From assembly GCF_035944375.1 (NCBI RefSeq), contig NZ_DASZBE010000018.1: DNA of 64,000 nt, one strand, 5' to 3'. Origin of the DNA: Allobosea sp035944375. Its GTDB lineage: Bacteria; Pseudomonadota; Alphaproteobacteria; Rhizobiales; Beijerinckiaceae. Shown one piece after another: positions 1-8,879 of this stretch. The translations under genes and the position numbers were made by a program. The notes beneath the pieces were generated by a model that worked only from the letters and a program-made list of their open reading frames with translations, made no database searches and was not told the origin of the DNA. Every line of letters starts with the position of its first letter. The stretch's first letter is position 1.

Positions 1-746
1 ACGTGGTTGTTCTCTCCCACCGACCCGTCCGCTGCGATCGCATTGCGCGGCACGACGAAGAGCGAGATGCCCTTGACGCCGGCGGGCGCGCCCTCGATGC
101 GAGCCAGCACGAGGTGGATGATGTTCTGCGTGATGTCCTGCTCGCCGGCCGAGATGAAGATCTTGGTGCCGGTGATGGAATAGGAGCCGTCGCCATTGGG
201 CACGGCCTTGGTCTTGATCAGGCCGAGATCGGTGCCGCAATGCGGCTCGGTCAGGTTCATCGTGCCCGACCACACACCCTCGATCATCTTGGGCAGATAG
301 GTGCGCTTCTGCTCGTCCGAGCCATGGACGTTGAGCGCGGCAATCGCGCCCATGGTCAGGCCGGGATACATGGCGAAGGCCATGTTCGCCGAGGAGGCGA
401 ACTCGTTCATGACGGCGCCCAGCGTGTAGGGCAGGCCCTGGCCGCCGTATTCCGGATCCATGGCCAGGCCGATCCAGCCGCCCTGGGCATAGGCCTCGTG
501 AGCCGCCTTGAAGCCCTTGGGCGTAGTGACGCGGCCGTCGGCCTGGCGGGTGCAGCCCTCCTGGTCGCCCGACAAGTTCAACGGCTGGAGGACCTCCTCG
601 CAGAGCTTGGCGCCCTCGCCGAGAACGGCCTCGATCACGTCCGGCGTCGCGTCGGCGAAGCCCGGGAGGTTGTTGTAGCGCTCGATGGCGAAAACGTCGT
701 TCAGCAGAAACAGCGTGTCTTCGACGGGTGCCTTGTAAACCGGCAT
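1..746 (-). CDS. acyl-CoA dehydrogenase, N-terminal part (runs off left edge)
   Basis: The first 248 residues of a FAD-dependent acyl-CoA dehydrogenase are present; the 3' end lies outside the window. The protein begins MPVYKAPVEDTLFLLNDV and carries the flavin/substrate region MNLTEPHCGTDLG, followed by ITGTKIFISAGEQDIT, which is the central beta domain of the family. The N-terminal extension resembles the long (about 600 residue) subgroup that includes 3-methylmercaptopropionyl-CoA dehydrogenase-like enzymes; the exact acyl substrate cannot be read from the sequence. The ATG at 746 has a GGGAGG ribosome site 7 nt upstream. A sigma-70-like promoter and a dyad lie just upstream, and a MerR regulator is the next gene, which suggests regulated beta-oxidation. 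Confidence 0.9.
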   Translation of the reverse strand, partial: MPVYKAPVEDTLFLLNDVFAIERYNNLPGFADATPDVIEAVLGEGAKLCEEVLQPLNLSGDQEGCTRQADGRVTTPKGFKAAHEAYAQGGWIGLAMDPEYGGQGLPYTLGAVMNEFASSANMAFAMYPGLTMGAIAALNVHGSDEQKRTYLPKMIEGVWSGTMNLTEPHCGTDLGLIKTKAVPNGDGSYSITGTKIFISAGEQDITQNIIHLVLARIEGAPAGVKGISLFVVPRNAIAADGSVGENNH

Positions 747-794
747 GGCGTGCCTCCCTCGCATCGCGCGGCCGCCGATCTGGGCGGCTTGATT

Positions 795-808
795 GTTTAC
801 ATATAAAC
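795..808. promoter_or_regulatory. candidate operator GTTTA-N4-TAAAC over the -10 box
   Basis: GTTTA and TAAAC form an inverted repeat with a 4-nt spacer that overlaps the proposed -10 element. Such a position suits a repressor. The binding protein is unknown; the adjacent MerR protein or a TetR/FadR-type regulator are possibilities. Confidence 0.35.
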
Positions 809-828
809 TATCTTCTCCTGCTTGGCAA
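800..828 (-). promoter_or_regulatory. sigma-70-like promoter of the acyl-CoA dehydrogenase gene
   Basis: On the minus strand TTGCCA (828-823) and TATATG (805-800) are separated by exactly 17 nt, and the ATG lies about 55 nt downstream. It is a locally AT-rich patch in GC-rich surroundings. Position and spacing support it; no transcript data are available. Confidence 0.5.
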
Positions 829-873
829 CGCGGGCTCGCGCTTTTGTGCGCGCGAGCATGCCCGCCGCATGAC

Positions 874-903
874 GAAAAACGCCCCGACCGGAGGTCGGGG
901 CGT
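874..903 (-). terminator. rho-independent terminator of the MerR gene
   Basis: Arms 879-889 and 893-903 (ACGCCCCGACC / GGTCGGGGCGT) form a perfect 11-bp stem with a 3-nt loop. On the minus strand it is followed directly by a T-run (plus-strand AAAAA at 874-878 region). It lies 57 nt past the MerR stop codon and insulates the acyl-CoA dehydrogenase promoter. Confidence 0.85.
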
Positions 904-959
904 TGAGAAGATCAGGTGCCGGATGGCTTGCCGTCCGGGACGTCTGTCCGGGTCGCGGC

Positions 960-1415
960 TCAGGCCTTGGCGAAGCGGGCGGCGGAAGCTTCCAGCTCCG
1001 CGATCGCATCGTCGATCTCGGAGCGCTGGGTCCGCAGCAGTTCGAGCTGCTCGAGGACCTGCTCGCGGCTGAGCTGGAGGCCGCCGACCGAGGCCGCACC
1101 GGTCTCGCCGCCCTTCTTGTCCTCGTTGGCCAGCATGGCCCGGATTTCGACAAGGGTGAAGCCGAGCTGCTTGCCCTTGAGGATCAGCGCCAGCCGGGCG
1201 CGGTCGCGGCTGGAATAGATGCGCGTCATGCCCGAGCGGGCCGGGGCGATCAGGCCCCGCGATTCGTAGAAGCGCAGCGTGCGCAGCGTGACGCCGAAGT
1301 CGCGGGCGAGATCGCTGATGGTGAAGCCACCGGGCTGGTCGGAGTCGATCGCGGTCGAATCAGCGCGGTCGTCTGCCATGGCGGCGGCAGCCAAAGCGGA
1401 GCTGTGGCGAGGCAT
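960..1415 (-). CDS. MerR family transcriptional regulator
   Basis: A 151-residue DNA-binding regulator. The winged-helix domain begins with FTISDLARDFGVT at about residue 31 and continues through LRTLRFYESRGLI and GKQLGFTLVEIRAML, followed by a dimerising coiled coil (LSREQVLEQLELLRTQ). There is no C-terminal cysteine pair, so metal sensing is unlikely. The first 30 residues are alanine-rich and not part of the fold. The ATG at 1415 was chosen because AAGGA lies 9 nt upstream; a TTG three codons earlier and an internal ATG are alternatives. Its position beside an acyl-CoA dehydrogenase gene suggests, but does not prove, a role in fatty-acid or branched-chain acyl-CoA catabolism, as known for MerR-type LiuR. 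Confidence 0.88.
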   Translation of the reverse strand: MPRHSSALAAAAMADDRADSTAIDSDQPGGFTISDLARDFGVTLRTLRFYESRGLIAPARSGMTRIYSSRDRARLALILKGKQLGFTLVEIRAMLANEDKKGGETGAASVGGLQLSREQVLEQLELLRTQRSEIDDAIAELEASAARFAKA

Positions 1416-1775
1416 CGGGTTCAATCCTTGAATGCTGGGAGCGTCGCCGGCCGAGTCGGCGGCAATCGTTGACTGACGACTGAGATAGTCGATGAGCTGT
1501 CGTTGCGTCAGGTAATGAGCCGCTTACCTAAGGTAAGTTACCGTTAGCCGGCCGTCAGGGAGCCCAAGCCACGTCTCTGCGTTCGCGAAAAATTAACGGA
1601 TGGCGCCGGAATCTTAACCCGCTGTTTACCACGCCGGCGAAAAGGTCGGGCTTGCGGATCGGCGCCCGGCTTGCGGCAACGTAATCTTCAGGTGTCGCCG
1701 AACCGCAGGAAGCCGTGGCAGTTCAGGGGCCTGCGCCTTCCGCTCGAGGACAGAGCCCCTTAGGCGAGCGTCATC
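1416..1775. other. 360-bp divergent intergenic region
   Basis: This gap separates the MerR gene (minus) from the PodJ-like gene (plus). It holds the perfect dyad at 1524-1538 and, nearer the PodJ-like gene, TTAAC (1593-1597) and TTAACC (1614-1619), which resemble CtrA half-sites, plus a GAATC (GANTC-type) site at 1609-1613. The TTAA half-sites are not at the N7 spacing of a full CtrA box. No ORF with a convincing start was seen in it. Confidence 0.5.
1524..1538. promoter_or_regulatory. 15-bp dyad CTTACCTAAGGTAAG, candidate MerR operator
   Basis: CTTACCT and AGGTAAG are perfect inverted arms around a single central base. Further GGTAA/TTACC copies lie on both sides (1511-1516 and 1538-1543). 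It is about 110 nt upstream of the MerR start. MerR proteins typically bind such dyads in their own promoters, so autoregulation is a reasonable inference. Confidence 0.5.
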
Positions 1776-4700
1776 ATGGCCACTAGCTTGCCCTGGAGCG
1801 TGAAGGGCGTCGATCCCCGTACCCGCGACGCCGCAAAGGCCGCGGCCCGGCGCGCCGGCATGACGCTGGGCGAGTGGCTCGACCACAAGCTGCGCGAAGA
1901 GGCCGCCCCGGAGCCCAGCCCGCCGGAGCAGCTCGACATTGCCGCCCTGTCCGAGCGCCTTGCCCGCCTGTCCCAGGGCCAGATGGACACCGCCCCGCAG
2001 CAGGCCGCTCATGGCCATCGCGAGGCCGACCAGCCGTCCCGCAGCGAGATCGAGGCGCTGATCGCCCAGGCGTCGCAGGTCGAGCGGATGACCCGCGAGT
2101 CGAGCGCCAAGACCGTGGGTGCGCTCGATTCGATCGCGCGGTGGATCGAGACCGCCGAGAAGCGCATGAGTTCGGGCGAGCGCGCCGCAGCCGAGCGGCA
2201 GGATCGCGCGACCAGCGTCATCGCCGAGGCGATCAAGACGATGGGCGACCGGCTGGCCGAGTTCGAACGGCGTGCCGCCGAACCGGTGCGCAGCACGATG
2301 CGTGCGGAGGCCGCGCCGCGCCTGGCCTTCAGCCGGGACGGGCTGGCCGCCGCCGTGACCGACATCCGCACGCGCCAGCGCATGCTCGATCAGGACGAGG
2401 CGGCCCCGATCCAGGCTGCCAGCGGCCCCGAGAGCCGAATTTCAGCGCTGCGCAACGATCTGCGCGAACTCAGCGCGCGAATCGCCCCAGTCGCCGCCCG
2501 GACCGAGCGTCCGACAGCCCCGGTGCGGATGCCCGAGCCCGCCCGCGAGGCGCATTTCAACCAGATCGAGACGATGATCGCGGCGCTGGGGTCCCGCCTC
2601 GACCGTCTCGACCCCCGCGACCGGCTCGAGCCGATCCTGAAGCCGCTGGCGCGGATCGAATCCGAAGTCCAACGCCTGGCCCAGGACCGCTCGGGCGAGA
2701 GCTTCCAGCGCTTCGAGCTGGAGATCGCCCATCTCGCGGCCAAGGTCGATGCGCTGACGGCGCGCGGCGGAGACCGCACCCTGCTCGTCCCGCTGCAGCG
2801 GGACATCGCCGAGCTGCGCGACATCCTCGCGACCAGCGGCAGCGAGGCCCGGCTCGGGGAGTTGTCGCACCAGGTCTCGGCCCTGTCGCACGAAATCGGC
2901 CGGCTGCGCGACAGCCGCTCCGACGGGCGCGACATTCAGGGGCTGACGGCCGCCATCGACGATATTCGCGACGCGATCCTGACCGATCGCGGACAGGCGC
3001 GGGCGCAGGATCTGGAGCCTCTCTCGGCCCTGTCGCGGCAGATCGACAGCCTCGCCAGCAAGATCGACGCGCGCGCTGCGGACCCCCGCTCCGATCGCCA
3101 GATCGAGGACAGGATCGACGCGCTGCAGGCCCGCATCGAGGCGCTGGCCGAAAAGGGGCCGACCGCGGTCACGCGCCAGATCGAGGCGCTGGCCGGCCGC
3201 ATCGAGAACCTCGCCGCCTCCAGCAGCCTCGCCCATCTCGTCAGCGACGGGCAGCCGGTCCAGATCGCACAAGTCGATCTCAGGCCGGTCGAGGAGATGC
3301 TGCGCAACCTGGCCGACAAGATCGACGAGGCCGGGCGCCCCGGTGCCGACAGCGGCTCTTTCGATGCGCTCGAACAGCAGATTTCCGGCCTGGCACAGCG
3401 GCTCGACGCCGCCGCTGCGACCCGCTCCGCCGAAACCGGCATGGAGCGGACGCTGCAGGATCTCGTCACGCATCTGCGCTCGTTGCGGGAGGAGACCACC
3501 GAGGCGGCCGAGCGCGCCGCGCGCGCCGCAATGTCCGACCATCTCGGCAAGGTCGCGCCGGCGCAGAGCGGCATCGCCGAATTGGGGACGCTTCTGTCCG
3601 GCCTGCAGGAGAGCCACGCCTCGACGGGACGCGAGACGCAGGACGCGATCGGTGCCGTCCATCAGACCCTGGAGACGATCATTTCCCGGCTCTCCAGCCT
3701 GGAGGCCGAACTGGTCGCCGATCGGCAGGCCGCCGTATCCGCGCCCCAGCCCGCGCGCACGCCAATGCCGCCCCGCATCGCCGCAGCCGAGCGCGCCGCC
3801 GGCAAGGCGCCCGCCATGCCGGCCGCCAGCATGCCCTCGGCCACCCTGCCAGCCGGCATGAGCCTCGCGCTGGAGGACCGGATCGCCGCGCCCCAGCCCA
3901 AGAGCGAGGCGCCGGTTGCGGAAGCCGCAAACCCGCTGAGTGCGGCGCTCGACGTGCCGCTCGAGCCCGGCTCCGGCCGGCCGCGTCCCGACGCGCCGCC
4001 GGCCGGCGGCACCGATACGCAGTCGATCCGTCAGAACCTGATCGCGGCGGCGCGCCGCTCGGCCAAGGCTGCGAGCGAGGCGGCCGCAGTCGCGCCCGCC
4101 ACGGCGCCCGAGACCAGCAAGGGCGGCGGCCGGCTCAAGGAGATCATGGAGAAGCGCAAGCGCCCGCTCCTGCTCGGCCTGGCCGCGCTCGTCCTGGCCC
4201 TCGGCACGGCCCATCTCGTCACCAACGCCCTGAAAGGCCCGCGCACGGCTGCGACGGGCGAAGCCGTCCAGACCCCGATCACGCCCCGCGAGGACGTCCA
4301 GCCTCCGGCCAAGGACCAGTCCTCCGCGCTGCAGCCGGCGGCCGCCGAGCCGCAGCCGGCCGCGCTGGCCGCTGTCGCACCGCCGGCCGCCGAGGTGACG
4401 GGCTCGACCACTCAGCCCCCGGGGTCCGAAGCGAAGCCCCCCGTCGCGGCCGAGCCCGTGCAGGCGGTGACGGGGCTTGGCGAACTGCCGCCGACGCTGG
4501 GCACCCCCGGCATGCGCAAGGCCGCTCTCGATGGCGATGCGCGCGCCGTCTACGAACTCGCCAGCCGCGCGGCCGACGGCCCGGCCGCCTCGCGCGACCC
4601 CAAGCTGGCGCTGCGCCTGTTCGAGCGGGCGGCCGTCGCCGGCCTGCCCCCGGCGCAGTTCCGCCTCGGCAACATGTTCGAAAAGGGCATTGGAACGGCG

Positions 4701-5165
4701 CGCGACCTGTCGCTCGCCCGGGTCTGGTACACGCGCGCGGCCGAACGCGGCAACGCCAAGGCGATGCACAATCTCGCCGTGCTTCATGCCGAGGGCGTCT
4801 CGGGCAAGCCGGACTATGCCACGGCGACCGACTGGTTCCGGCGTGCGGCCGAGTTCGGCGTGCGCGACAGCCAGTACAACCTCGCGGTCCTGCTGGGCCG
4901 CGGCCTGGGCGCGCCGACCGACCTCGCCAAGTCCTATCTCTGGTTCGCCGTCGCCGCTGGTCAGGGCGACGAGGATGCCGGCCGCAAGCGCGATGAGGTC
5001 GCCCAGCGGCTGAGCCCCTCCGACCTCGCCGCCGCAAAGGCCGAGGCAGCCGCCTGGCGCCCGCGGGCAGCCGTCACTGGTGCCAATGACGTCACGCCGC
5101 CGGCGAAGGGTTGGGACGGCGCCCCGACGGCTTCGGTCAGGCCGGCCAAGCCGGCCCGCAGCTGA
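1776..5165 (+). CDS. PodJ-like SEL1-repeat membrane protein
   Basis: A 1129-residue protein. The N terminus (SLPWSVKGVDPRTRDAAKAAA, then MTLGEWLDHKL) is typical of alphaproteobacterial PodJ-like localisation factors. Residues about 60-650 are long heptad-rich coiled coil, 650-790 a Pro/Ala-rich linker, and about 796-815 one membrane segment (LLLGLAALVLALGTAHLV). Another Pro/Ala-rich stretch leads to SEL1/TPR-like repeats at about 912-1060 with motifs such as AQFRLGNMFEKGIG and KAMHNLAVLHAEGV. The layout (cytoplasmic coiled coil, one TM, periplasmic SEL1) matches PodJ, a polarity scaffold in Caulobacter and Agrobacterium. The function here is inferred from architecture. A long antisense ORF lies entirely within it and is an artefact of GC-rich codons. 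Confidence 0.85.
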   Translation: MATSLPWSVKGVDPRTRDAAKAAARRAGMTLGEWLDHKLREEAAPEPSPPEQLDIAALSERLARLSQGQMDTAPQQAAHGHREADQPSRSEIEALIAQASQVERMTRESSAKTVGALDSIARWIETAEKRMSSGERAAAERQDRATSVIAEAIKTMGDRLAEFERRAAEPVRSTMRAEAAPRLAFSRDGLAAAVTDIRTRQRMLDQDEAAPIQAASGPESRISALRNDLRELSARIAPVAARTERPTAPVRMPEPAREAHFNQIETMIAALGSRLDRLDPRDRLEPILKPLARIESEVQRLAQDRSGESFQRFELEIAHLAAKVDALTARGGDRTLLVPLQRDIAELRDILATSGSEARLGELSHQVSALSHEIGRLRDSRSDGRDIQGLTAAIDDIRDAILTDRGQARAQDLEPLSALSRQIDSLASKIDARAADPRSDRQIEDRIDALQARIEALAEKGPTAVTRQIEALAGRIENLAASSSLAHLVSDGQPVQIAQVDLRPVEEMLRNLADKIDEAGRPGADSGSFDALEQQISGLAQRLDAAAATRSAETGMERTLQDLVTHLRSLREETTEAAERAARAAMSDHLGKVAPAQSGIAELGTLLSGLQESHASTGRETQDAIGAVHQTLETIISRLSSLEAELVADRQAAVSAPQPARTPMPPRIAAAERAAGKAPAMPAASMPSATLPAGMSLALEDRIAAPQPKSEAPVAEAANPLSAALDVPLEPGSGRPRPDAPPAGGTDTQSIRQNLIAAARRSAKAASEAAAVAPATAPETSKGGGRLKEIMEKRKRPLLLGLAALVLALGTAHLVTNALKGPRTAATGEAVQTPITPREDVQPPAKDQSSALQPAAAEPQPAALAAVAPPAAEVTGSTTQPPGSEAKPPVAAEPVQAVTGLGELPPTLGTPGMRKAALDGDARAVYELASRAADGPAASRDPKLALRLFERAAVAGLPPAQFRLGNMFEKGIGTARDLSLARVWYTRAAERGNAKAMHNLAVLHAEGVSGKPDYATATDWFRRAAEFGVRDSQYNLAVLLGRGLGAPTDLAKSYLWFAVAAGQGDEDAGRKRDEVAQRLSPSDLAAAKAEAAAWRPRAAVTGANDVTPPAKGWDGAPTASVRPAKPARS

Positions 5166-5359
5166 GGGGCGACACGAAGGCCAGCCCCGCGACAGCGGAG
5201 GCGGTCATGGTTTCGACGCGTTGGCACGGCATCACGGCCGGCGACCGCCCGTGGCTCGTCTCGTGTCATTGCCGTCTCGGCTTCCGGCCGGGATCAGTGC
5301 ATCATCGGCATCGTCGGCTCAGGGTCTTCCGCCGACCTGGCGGCGCGTGAGGAGTCGAG

Positions 5360-6289
5360 GTGCAGATCTATCTTCCGATCGCCGAGCTGCCGATCAGCGT
5401 CATGATGGTGCTGGGGCTGAGCGGCGCGGTCGGCTTCGTCTCCGGCCTGTTCGGCGTCGGCGGCGGCTTCCTGCTGACCCCCCTGCTGATCTTCCTCGAC
5501 ATTCCCCCGGCCGTGGCGGTCGCGACCGTGGCCGCGCAGGTCGCGGGGTCCTCGACCACGGGCGTCCTGACCTACTGGCGCCGGCGGGCGCTCGACTTCA
5601 AGCTCGGCGGCATCCTGGTGGCGGGCGGCATCGCCGGCACGTTGCTCGGCGTGCTGTTCTTCAATTCGATGCGGCGCCTCGGCCAGCTCGAACTCGTCAT
5701 CACCCTGTCCTATGTCACGCTGTTCACGATCATCGGCGGGCTGATGCTGTATGACGCGCTGCGCGCCATGCTGCGCGTGCGGGCGGGCAAGCCGGCCCGG
5801 CTGAAGCGGCGGGCGGGCACGCATCCCTGGTGGATGGGCCTGCCGCTGCGCATGCGCTTCCCGGATTCGCAGCTCTATTGCAGCGTGATCCCGATTGCCC
5901 TGCTCGCCATCGTCATCGGCTTCATCGGCGCGGTGCTGGGCGTCGGCGGTGGCTTCATCCTGGTGCCGGCGCTGATCTATTTCTTCCGCATCCCCACCGC
6001 CGTCGTGGTCGGCACCTCGCTGTTCCAGATCCTGATGACGATGACCGGCGCGACGCTGCTGCATGCGATGACCAACCAGTCCGTCGACATCATCCTGGCG
6101 ATCCTGCTGCTGCTCGGCGGCGTGATTGGCGCGCAGTTCGGCGGACGGGCCGCCCGCAACCTCAACGTCGAATCCTTCCGCCTGCTGCTGGCCCTGCTGA
6201 TCCTCTCAGTCGGGCTGCGCTTCGCGATCGAGCTGTTCATCCCGCCGAGCGAGCCGTTCTCCGTCGTGATCTCGGAGGGCTCGCGATGA
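5360..6289 (+). CDS. TauE/SafE family sulfite/anion exporter
   Basis: A 309-residue integral membrane protein of the TauE/SafE (TSUP) family, with the duplicated glycine-rich signature seen as SGLFGVGGGFLLTPLL near residue 32 and IGAVLGVGGGFILVPAL near residue 190. About eight hydrophobic segments are visible. Family members export sulfite, sulfoacetate or other organosulfur anions. The GTG at 5360 is preceded by GAGGAG. The stop overlaps the ATG of the next gene by 4 nt, so the two are translationally coupled. The transported ion cannot be predicted. Confidence 0.9.
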   Translation: MQIYLPIAELPISVMMVLGLSGAVGFVSGLFGVGGGFLLTPLLIFLDIPPAVAVATVAAQVAGSSTTGVLTYWRRRALDFKLGGILVAGGIAGTLLGVLFFNSMRRLGQLELVITLSYVTLFTIIGGLMLYDALRAMLRVRAGKPARLKRRAGTHPWWMGLPLRMRFPDSQLYCSVIPIALLAIVIGFIGAVLGVGGGFILVPALIYFFRIPTAVVVGTSLFQILMTMTGATLLHAMTNQSVDIILAILLLLGGVIGAQFGGRAARNLNVESFRLLLALLILSVGLRFAIELFIPPSEPFSVVISEGSR

Positions 6290-7059
6290 GCGTGCTCGCG
6301 CGCATCGCAGCCGTCCTGATGCTGCTCGCCGGGGGCGTGGGCGCCGCGCGGGCCGAGACGCTGATCGCCGCGATGTCGAGCCATCAGATCCTGATCACCT
6401 CGAATTATACCGGCAGCCAGCTGACGGTCTTCGGCGTGGTCGAGCGCGATGGGCGGACTGTCGCGCGCGGCGACCCCTATGACATCGTCGTCACCGCACG
6501 CGGCCCCCAGCGGATGCTGCTGGTGCGCGAGAAGGAGCGGCTCGGCCCCATCTGGATCAACCGCACGCAGCGGCGCTTCCCCGACAGTTCGCTGTTCCTT
6601 ACGGTGGCGAGCAACCGGCCGCTGAGCGAGATCATCAGTCCCGAGACCGCGCGACGCGAACGGGTGGGCCTCGAGAACGCGCAGCGTTCGCGGGATGCGG
6701 CGCTCGACCTCGACGTGACCACAGCCCGCTTCCAGGACGGCCTGATCCGGATCCTCGCCGAGAAGGGCCTCTACCGGGCGAGGGAGAGGGGCGTCACCTT
6801 CCTCTCTTCGACCGTCTTCAGCGCGCCGATCGACGTTCCCGCCACCGCCCCGACCGGCTCCTACGAGATCGAGATCGTGCTCTATGCCGGCGGTGTACCG
6901 CTCGCGCGCCAGACGACCAATTTCGAGGTGGTGAAGAGCGGCATGGAACAGAGCCTCGCCGCGGCCGCGCACGACCTGCCGCTGGTCTACGGGCTGGTCA
7001 CGGTGCTGATCGCGCTGCTGCTCGGCTGGCTCTCCAGCGTCGTCTTCCGCCGGGATTGA
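6286..7059 (+). CDS. TIGR02186 family TauE-associated membrane-anchored protein
   Basis: A 257-residue protein with a signal peptide (residues about 1-23, ending ARAE), an extracytoplasmic beta-rich domain and one C-terminal membrane helix (LVYGLVTVLIALLLGWLSSVVF) ending FRRD. The family is known from repeated linkage to TauE/SafE transporters in alphaproteobacteria, and here its ATG overlaps the transporter stop. GGAGG lies 7 nt before the start. It probably acts as a periplasmic partner of the exporter; no enzymatic motif is visible. It is convergent with moeA across only 9 nt. Confidence 0.85.
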   Translation: MSVLARIAAVLMLLAGGVGAARAETLIAAMSSHQILITSNYTGSQLTVFGVVERDGRTVARGDPYDIVVTARGPQRMLLVREKERLGPIWINRTQRRFPDSSLFLTVASNRPLSEIISPETARRERVGLENAQRSRDAALDLDVTTARFQDGLIRILAEKGLYRARERGVTFLSSTVFSAPIDVPATAPTGSYEIEIVLYAGGVPLARQTTNFEVVKSGMEQSLAAAAHDLPLVYGLVTVLIALLLGWLSSVVFRRD

Positions 7060-7068
7060 GGCTGCTAC

Positions 7069-8322
7069 TCAGCCGAAGAGCAGCCCATAGGCCAGGAAGG
7101 GCACGATGGTGCCCTCAGTGATCCGGGTCGTGTCCTCGGCCAGTTCGACCAGCCCATCGGTTCGCGTCAGCGAGGTGAGGACGCCGGCTCCGTCCTGCGG
7201 GTGCTTGCGGGCGATCATGATGCCGTCCGGCCCGGATTCGAGCGAGACGCGGACATATTCGCGGCGCCCCTCCTTCTTGCGATAGGGAAAGCCGAGCCGC
7301 ACCGGGAGGGCGACCGGCCGGACAGGGGCGGTGCCGGCGAGCCGGGCGATGAGGGCGCGCGCCACGAAGGCGAAGGTGACGAAGACGGCGACGGGATTGC
7401 CGGGCAGCCCGATGAAGGGCACCGCCCCAATGCGCCCCAGCGCCACCGGCCGGCCCGGCTTGATGCCGATGCGCCAGAAGGCGAGATCGCCGACCTGCTC
7501 CAGCGCCACCTTGACGTGGTCTTCCTCGCCCGTGGAGACGCCGCCCGAGGTGAGCACCAGATCGCAGGAGGCAGCCGCCTCGACCAGCGCGCGGGCGAGG
7601 CCGCCGGCCTCGTCCCTGAGGATGCCGAGATCGACCACCTCGGCCCCGGCGCGCGTCACCATCGCCCGCAGCAGGGCGCGGTTGGCGTCGTAGATCGCGG
7701 CGGGCCCGAGCGGCTGCCCTGGCTCGGTCAATTCGTCGCCGGTGGAGAAGATCGCGACCCGCGGGCGGCGGCGCACCGCCACCTCGGTCAGGCCCAGCGC
7801 CGAGAGCAAGGCGAGATCCTGCGGGCGCATTCGCTGGCCGGCGGCGGCCGCCGGCGCGCCCCTGGCGATGTCCTCGCCTGCCGGGCGGGCATTGGCGCCC
7901 TTCGCCAGGCCCGGCGGCAGCACCGCGACGGGGCCCTCCAGTTCGACGTCCTCCTGCATGAAGACGGTGTCGGCGCCTTGTGGCATCGGCGCGCCGGTGA
8001 AGACGCGGACCGCGATGCCCTGCACCGCCACGCCCGCCGCATCGGCTCCGGCCGCGACGCGGCCGCCCACGGGAAGGCGGCTGGAGCCTGTGAGGGCCAA
8101 GTCGGCGTGGCACACGGCGTATCCGTCGACGGCGGAGTTGGCGAAGGGCGGCAGATCGAGCGGGGCGGCGATGTCGCGCGCGAGCACGCGGCCGTCGGCT
8201 TGCGCCAGGGGAACCGTCTCGATCCCGGCGATGGGCGAGGCGAGCGTCGCCACACGCGTGGCGGCCTCCTCGAGCGTCATCAGGGCGCCGAAGGCCTCGT
8301 CGTCGCGGCTCAGCTGTGCCAT
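7069..8322 (-). CDS. moeA: molybdopterin molybdenumtransferase MoeA
   Basis: This 417-residue enzyme inserts molybdate into adenylylated molybdopterin to give Mo-molybdopterin. The N-terminal MoeA domain carries NSAVDGYAV (62-70); the MoCF-binding domain has FSTGDEL near 192, SGGVSTGEEDHVK (259-271) and GLPGNPVA (305-312); a MoeA C-terminal barrel follows from about 345. Length and motifs are standard. It is the second gene of a mobB-moeA pair with a 7-nt gap, directly downstream of the FDH structural genes, where it supplies the cofactor that FDH needs. Confidence 0.95.
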   Translation of the reverse strand: MAQLSRDDEAFGALMTLEEAATRVATLASPIAGIETVPLAQADGRVLARDIAAPLDLPPFANSAVDGYAVCHADLALTGSSRLPVGGRVAAGADAAGVAVQGIAVRVFTGAPMPQGADTVFMQEDVELEGPVAVLPPGLAKGANARPAGEDIARGAPAAAAGQRMRPQDLALLSALGLTEVAVRRRPRVAIFSTGDELTEPGQPLGPAAIYDANRALLRAMVTRAGAEVVDLGILRDEAGGLARALVEAAASCDLVLTSGGVSTGEEDHVKVALEQVGDLAFWRIGIKPGRPVALGRIGAVPFIGLPGNPVAVFVTFAFVARALIARLAGTAPVRPVALPVRLGFPYRKKEGRREYVRVSLESGPDGIMIARKHPQDGAGVLTSLTRTDGLVELAEDTTRITEGTIVPFLAYGLLFG

Positions 8323-8329
8323 GGCGCCC

Positions 8330-8860
8330 TCACCGTCCGGCGCCGCAGCGCGTCAGCACCTCGGCCAGCGGCTGGGCCTGCGCCAGCATCAAGGCGGCGA
8401 TGGCCGGGATGTCGTCGATGTCGATGACCGGGCGCCCTGCCTCAGGGAAGGGACTGTCGCTCGCCACCGCCACGATGGTGGGGTCGCCAGGGTGTAGCGG
8501 CGGTTTGCCGTTGGCCGCACGGTGAATCTCGATCTTGGCGTGAGCCTGGCGCTTGAAGCCCTCGACGATGACGAGATCGACCGGCGAGAGCCGCGCCAGC
8601 AGATCCGGCAGCTCGGCTTCGGCCTCGTCGCGCAGCTCCCGCATCAGGGCCCAGCGGCGCTCGGAGGAGATCAGCACCTCGCGGGCGCCGGCCTCGCGAT
8701 GGGCATGGGAATCCTTGCCCGGCGTATCGAGATCGAAGGCGTGGTGGGCGTGCTTGAGCGTCGAGACGGAAACGCCACGACGTCCCAGCTCCGGAATCAG
8801 GCGGGTGATCACGGTGGTCTTGCCCGCTCCGCTCCACCCCGCCAGGCCGATCACACGCAT
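8330..8860 (-). CDS. mobB: molybdopterin-guanine dinucleotide biosynthesis adaptor MobB
   Basis: A 176-residue P-loop GTPase that assists MobA in making the bis-MGD form of the molybdenum cofactor. The Walker A motif GWSGAGKTT is at residues 8-16, followed by STLKHAHHAFDLDTPGKDS, which is typical of MobB. LVIVEGFKRQAHAKIE forms the Walker B/guanine-side region. It lies just past the terminator of the FDH operon and 7 nt before moeA. Its partner MobA is encoded at 23867-24490. Confidence 0.93.
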   Translation of the reverse strand: MRVIGLAGWSGAGKTTVITRLIPELGRRGVSVSTLKHAHHAFDLDTPGKDSHAHREAGAREVLISSERRWALMRELRDEAEAELPDLLARLSPVDLVIVEGFKRQAHAKIEIHRAANGKPPLHPGDPTIVAVASDSPFPEAGRPVIDIDDIPAIAALMLAQAQPLAEVLTRCGAGR

Positions 8861-8879
8861 CGAATGTCTTTACCCCAAA

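Noticed and set aside
2442..4787. 781-residue minus-strand ORF antisense to the PodJ-like gene
   Set aside because: It has Arg/Gly/Ala-rich low-complexity translation without domains and mirrors a real gene with SEL1 repeats on the other strand. It is an artefact of high GC content.
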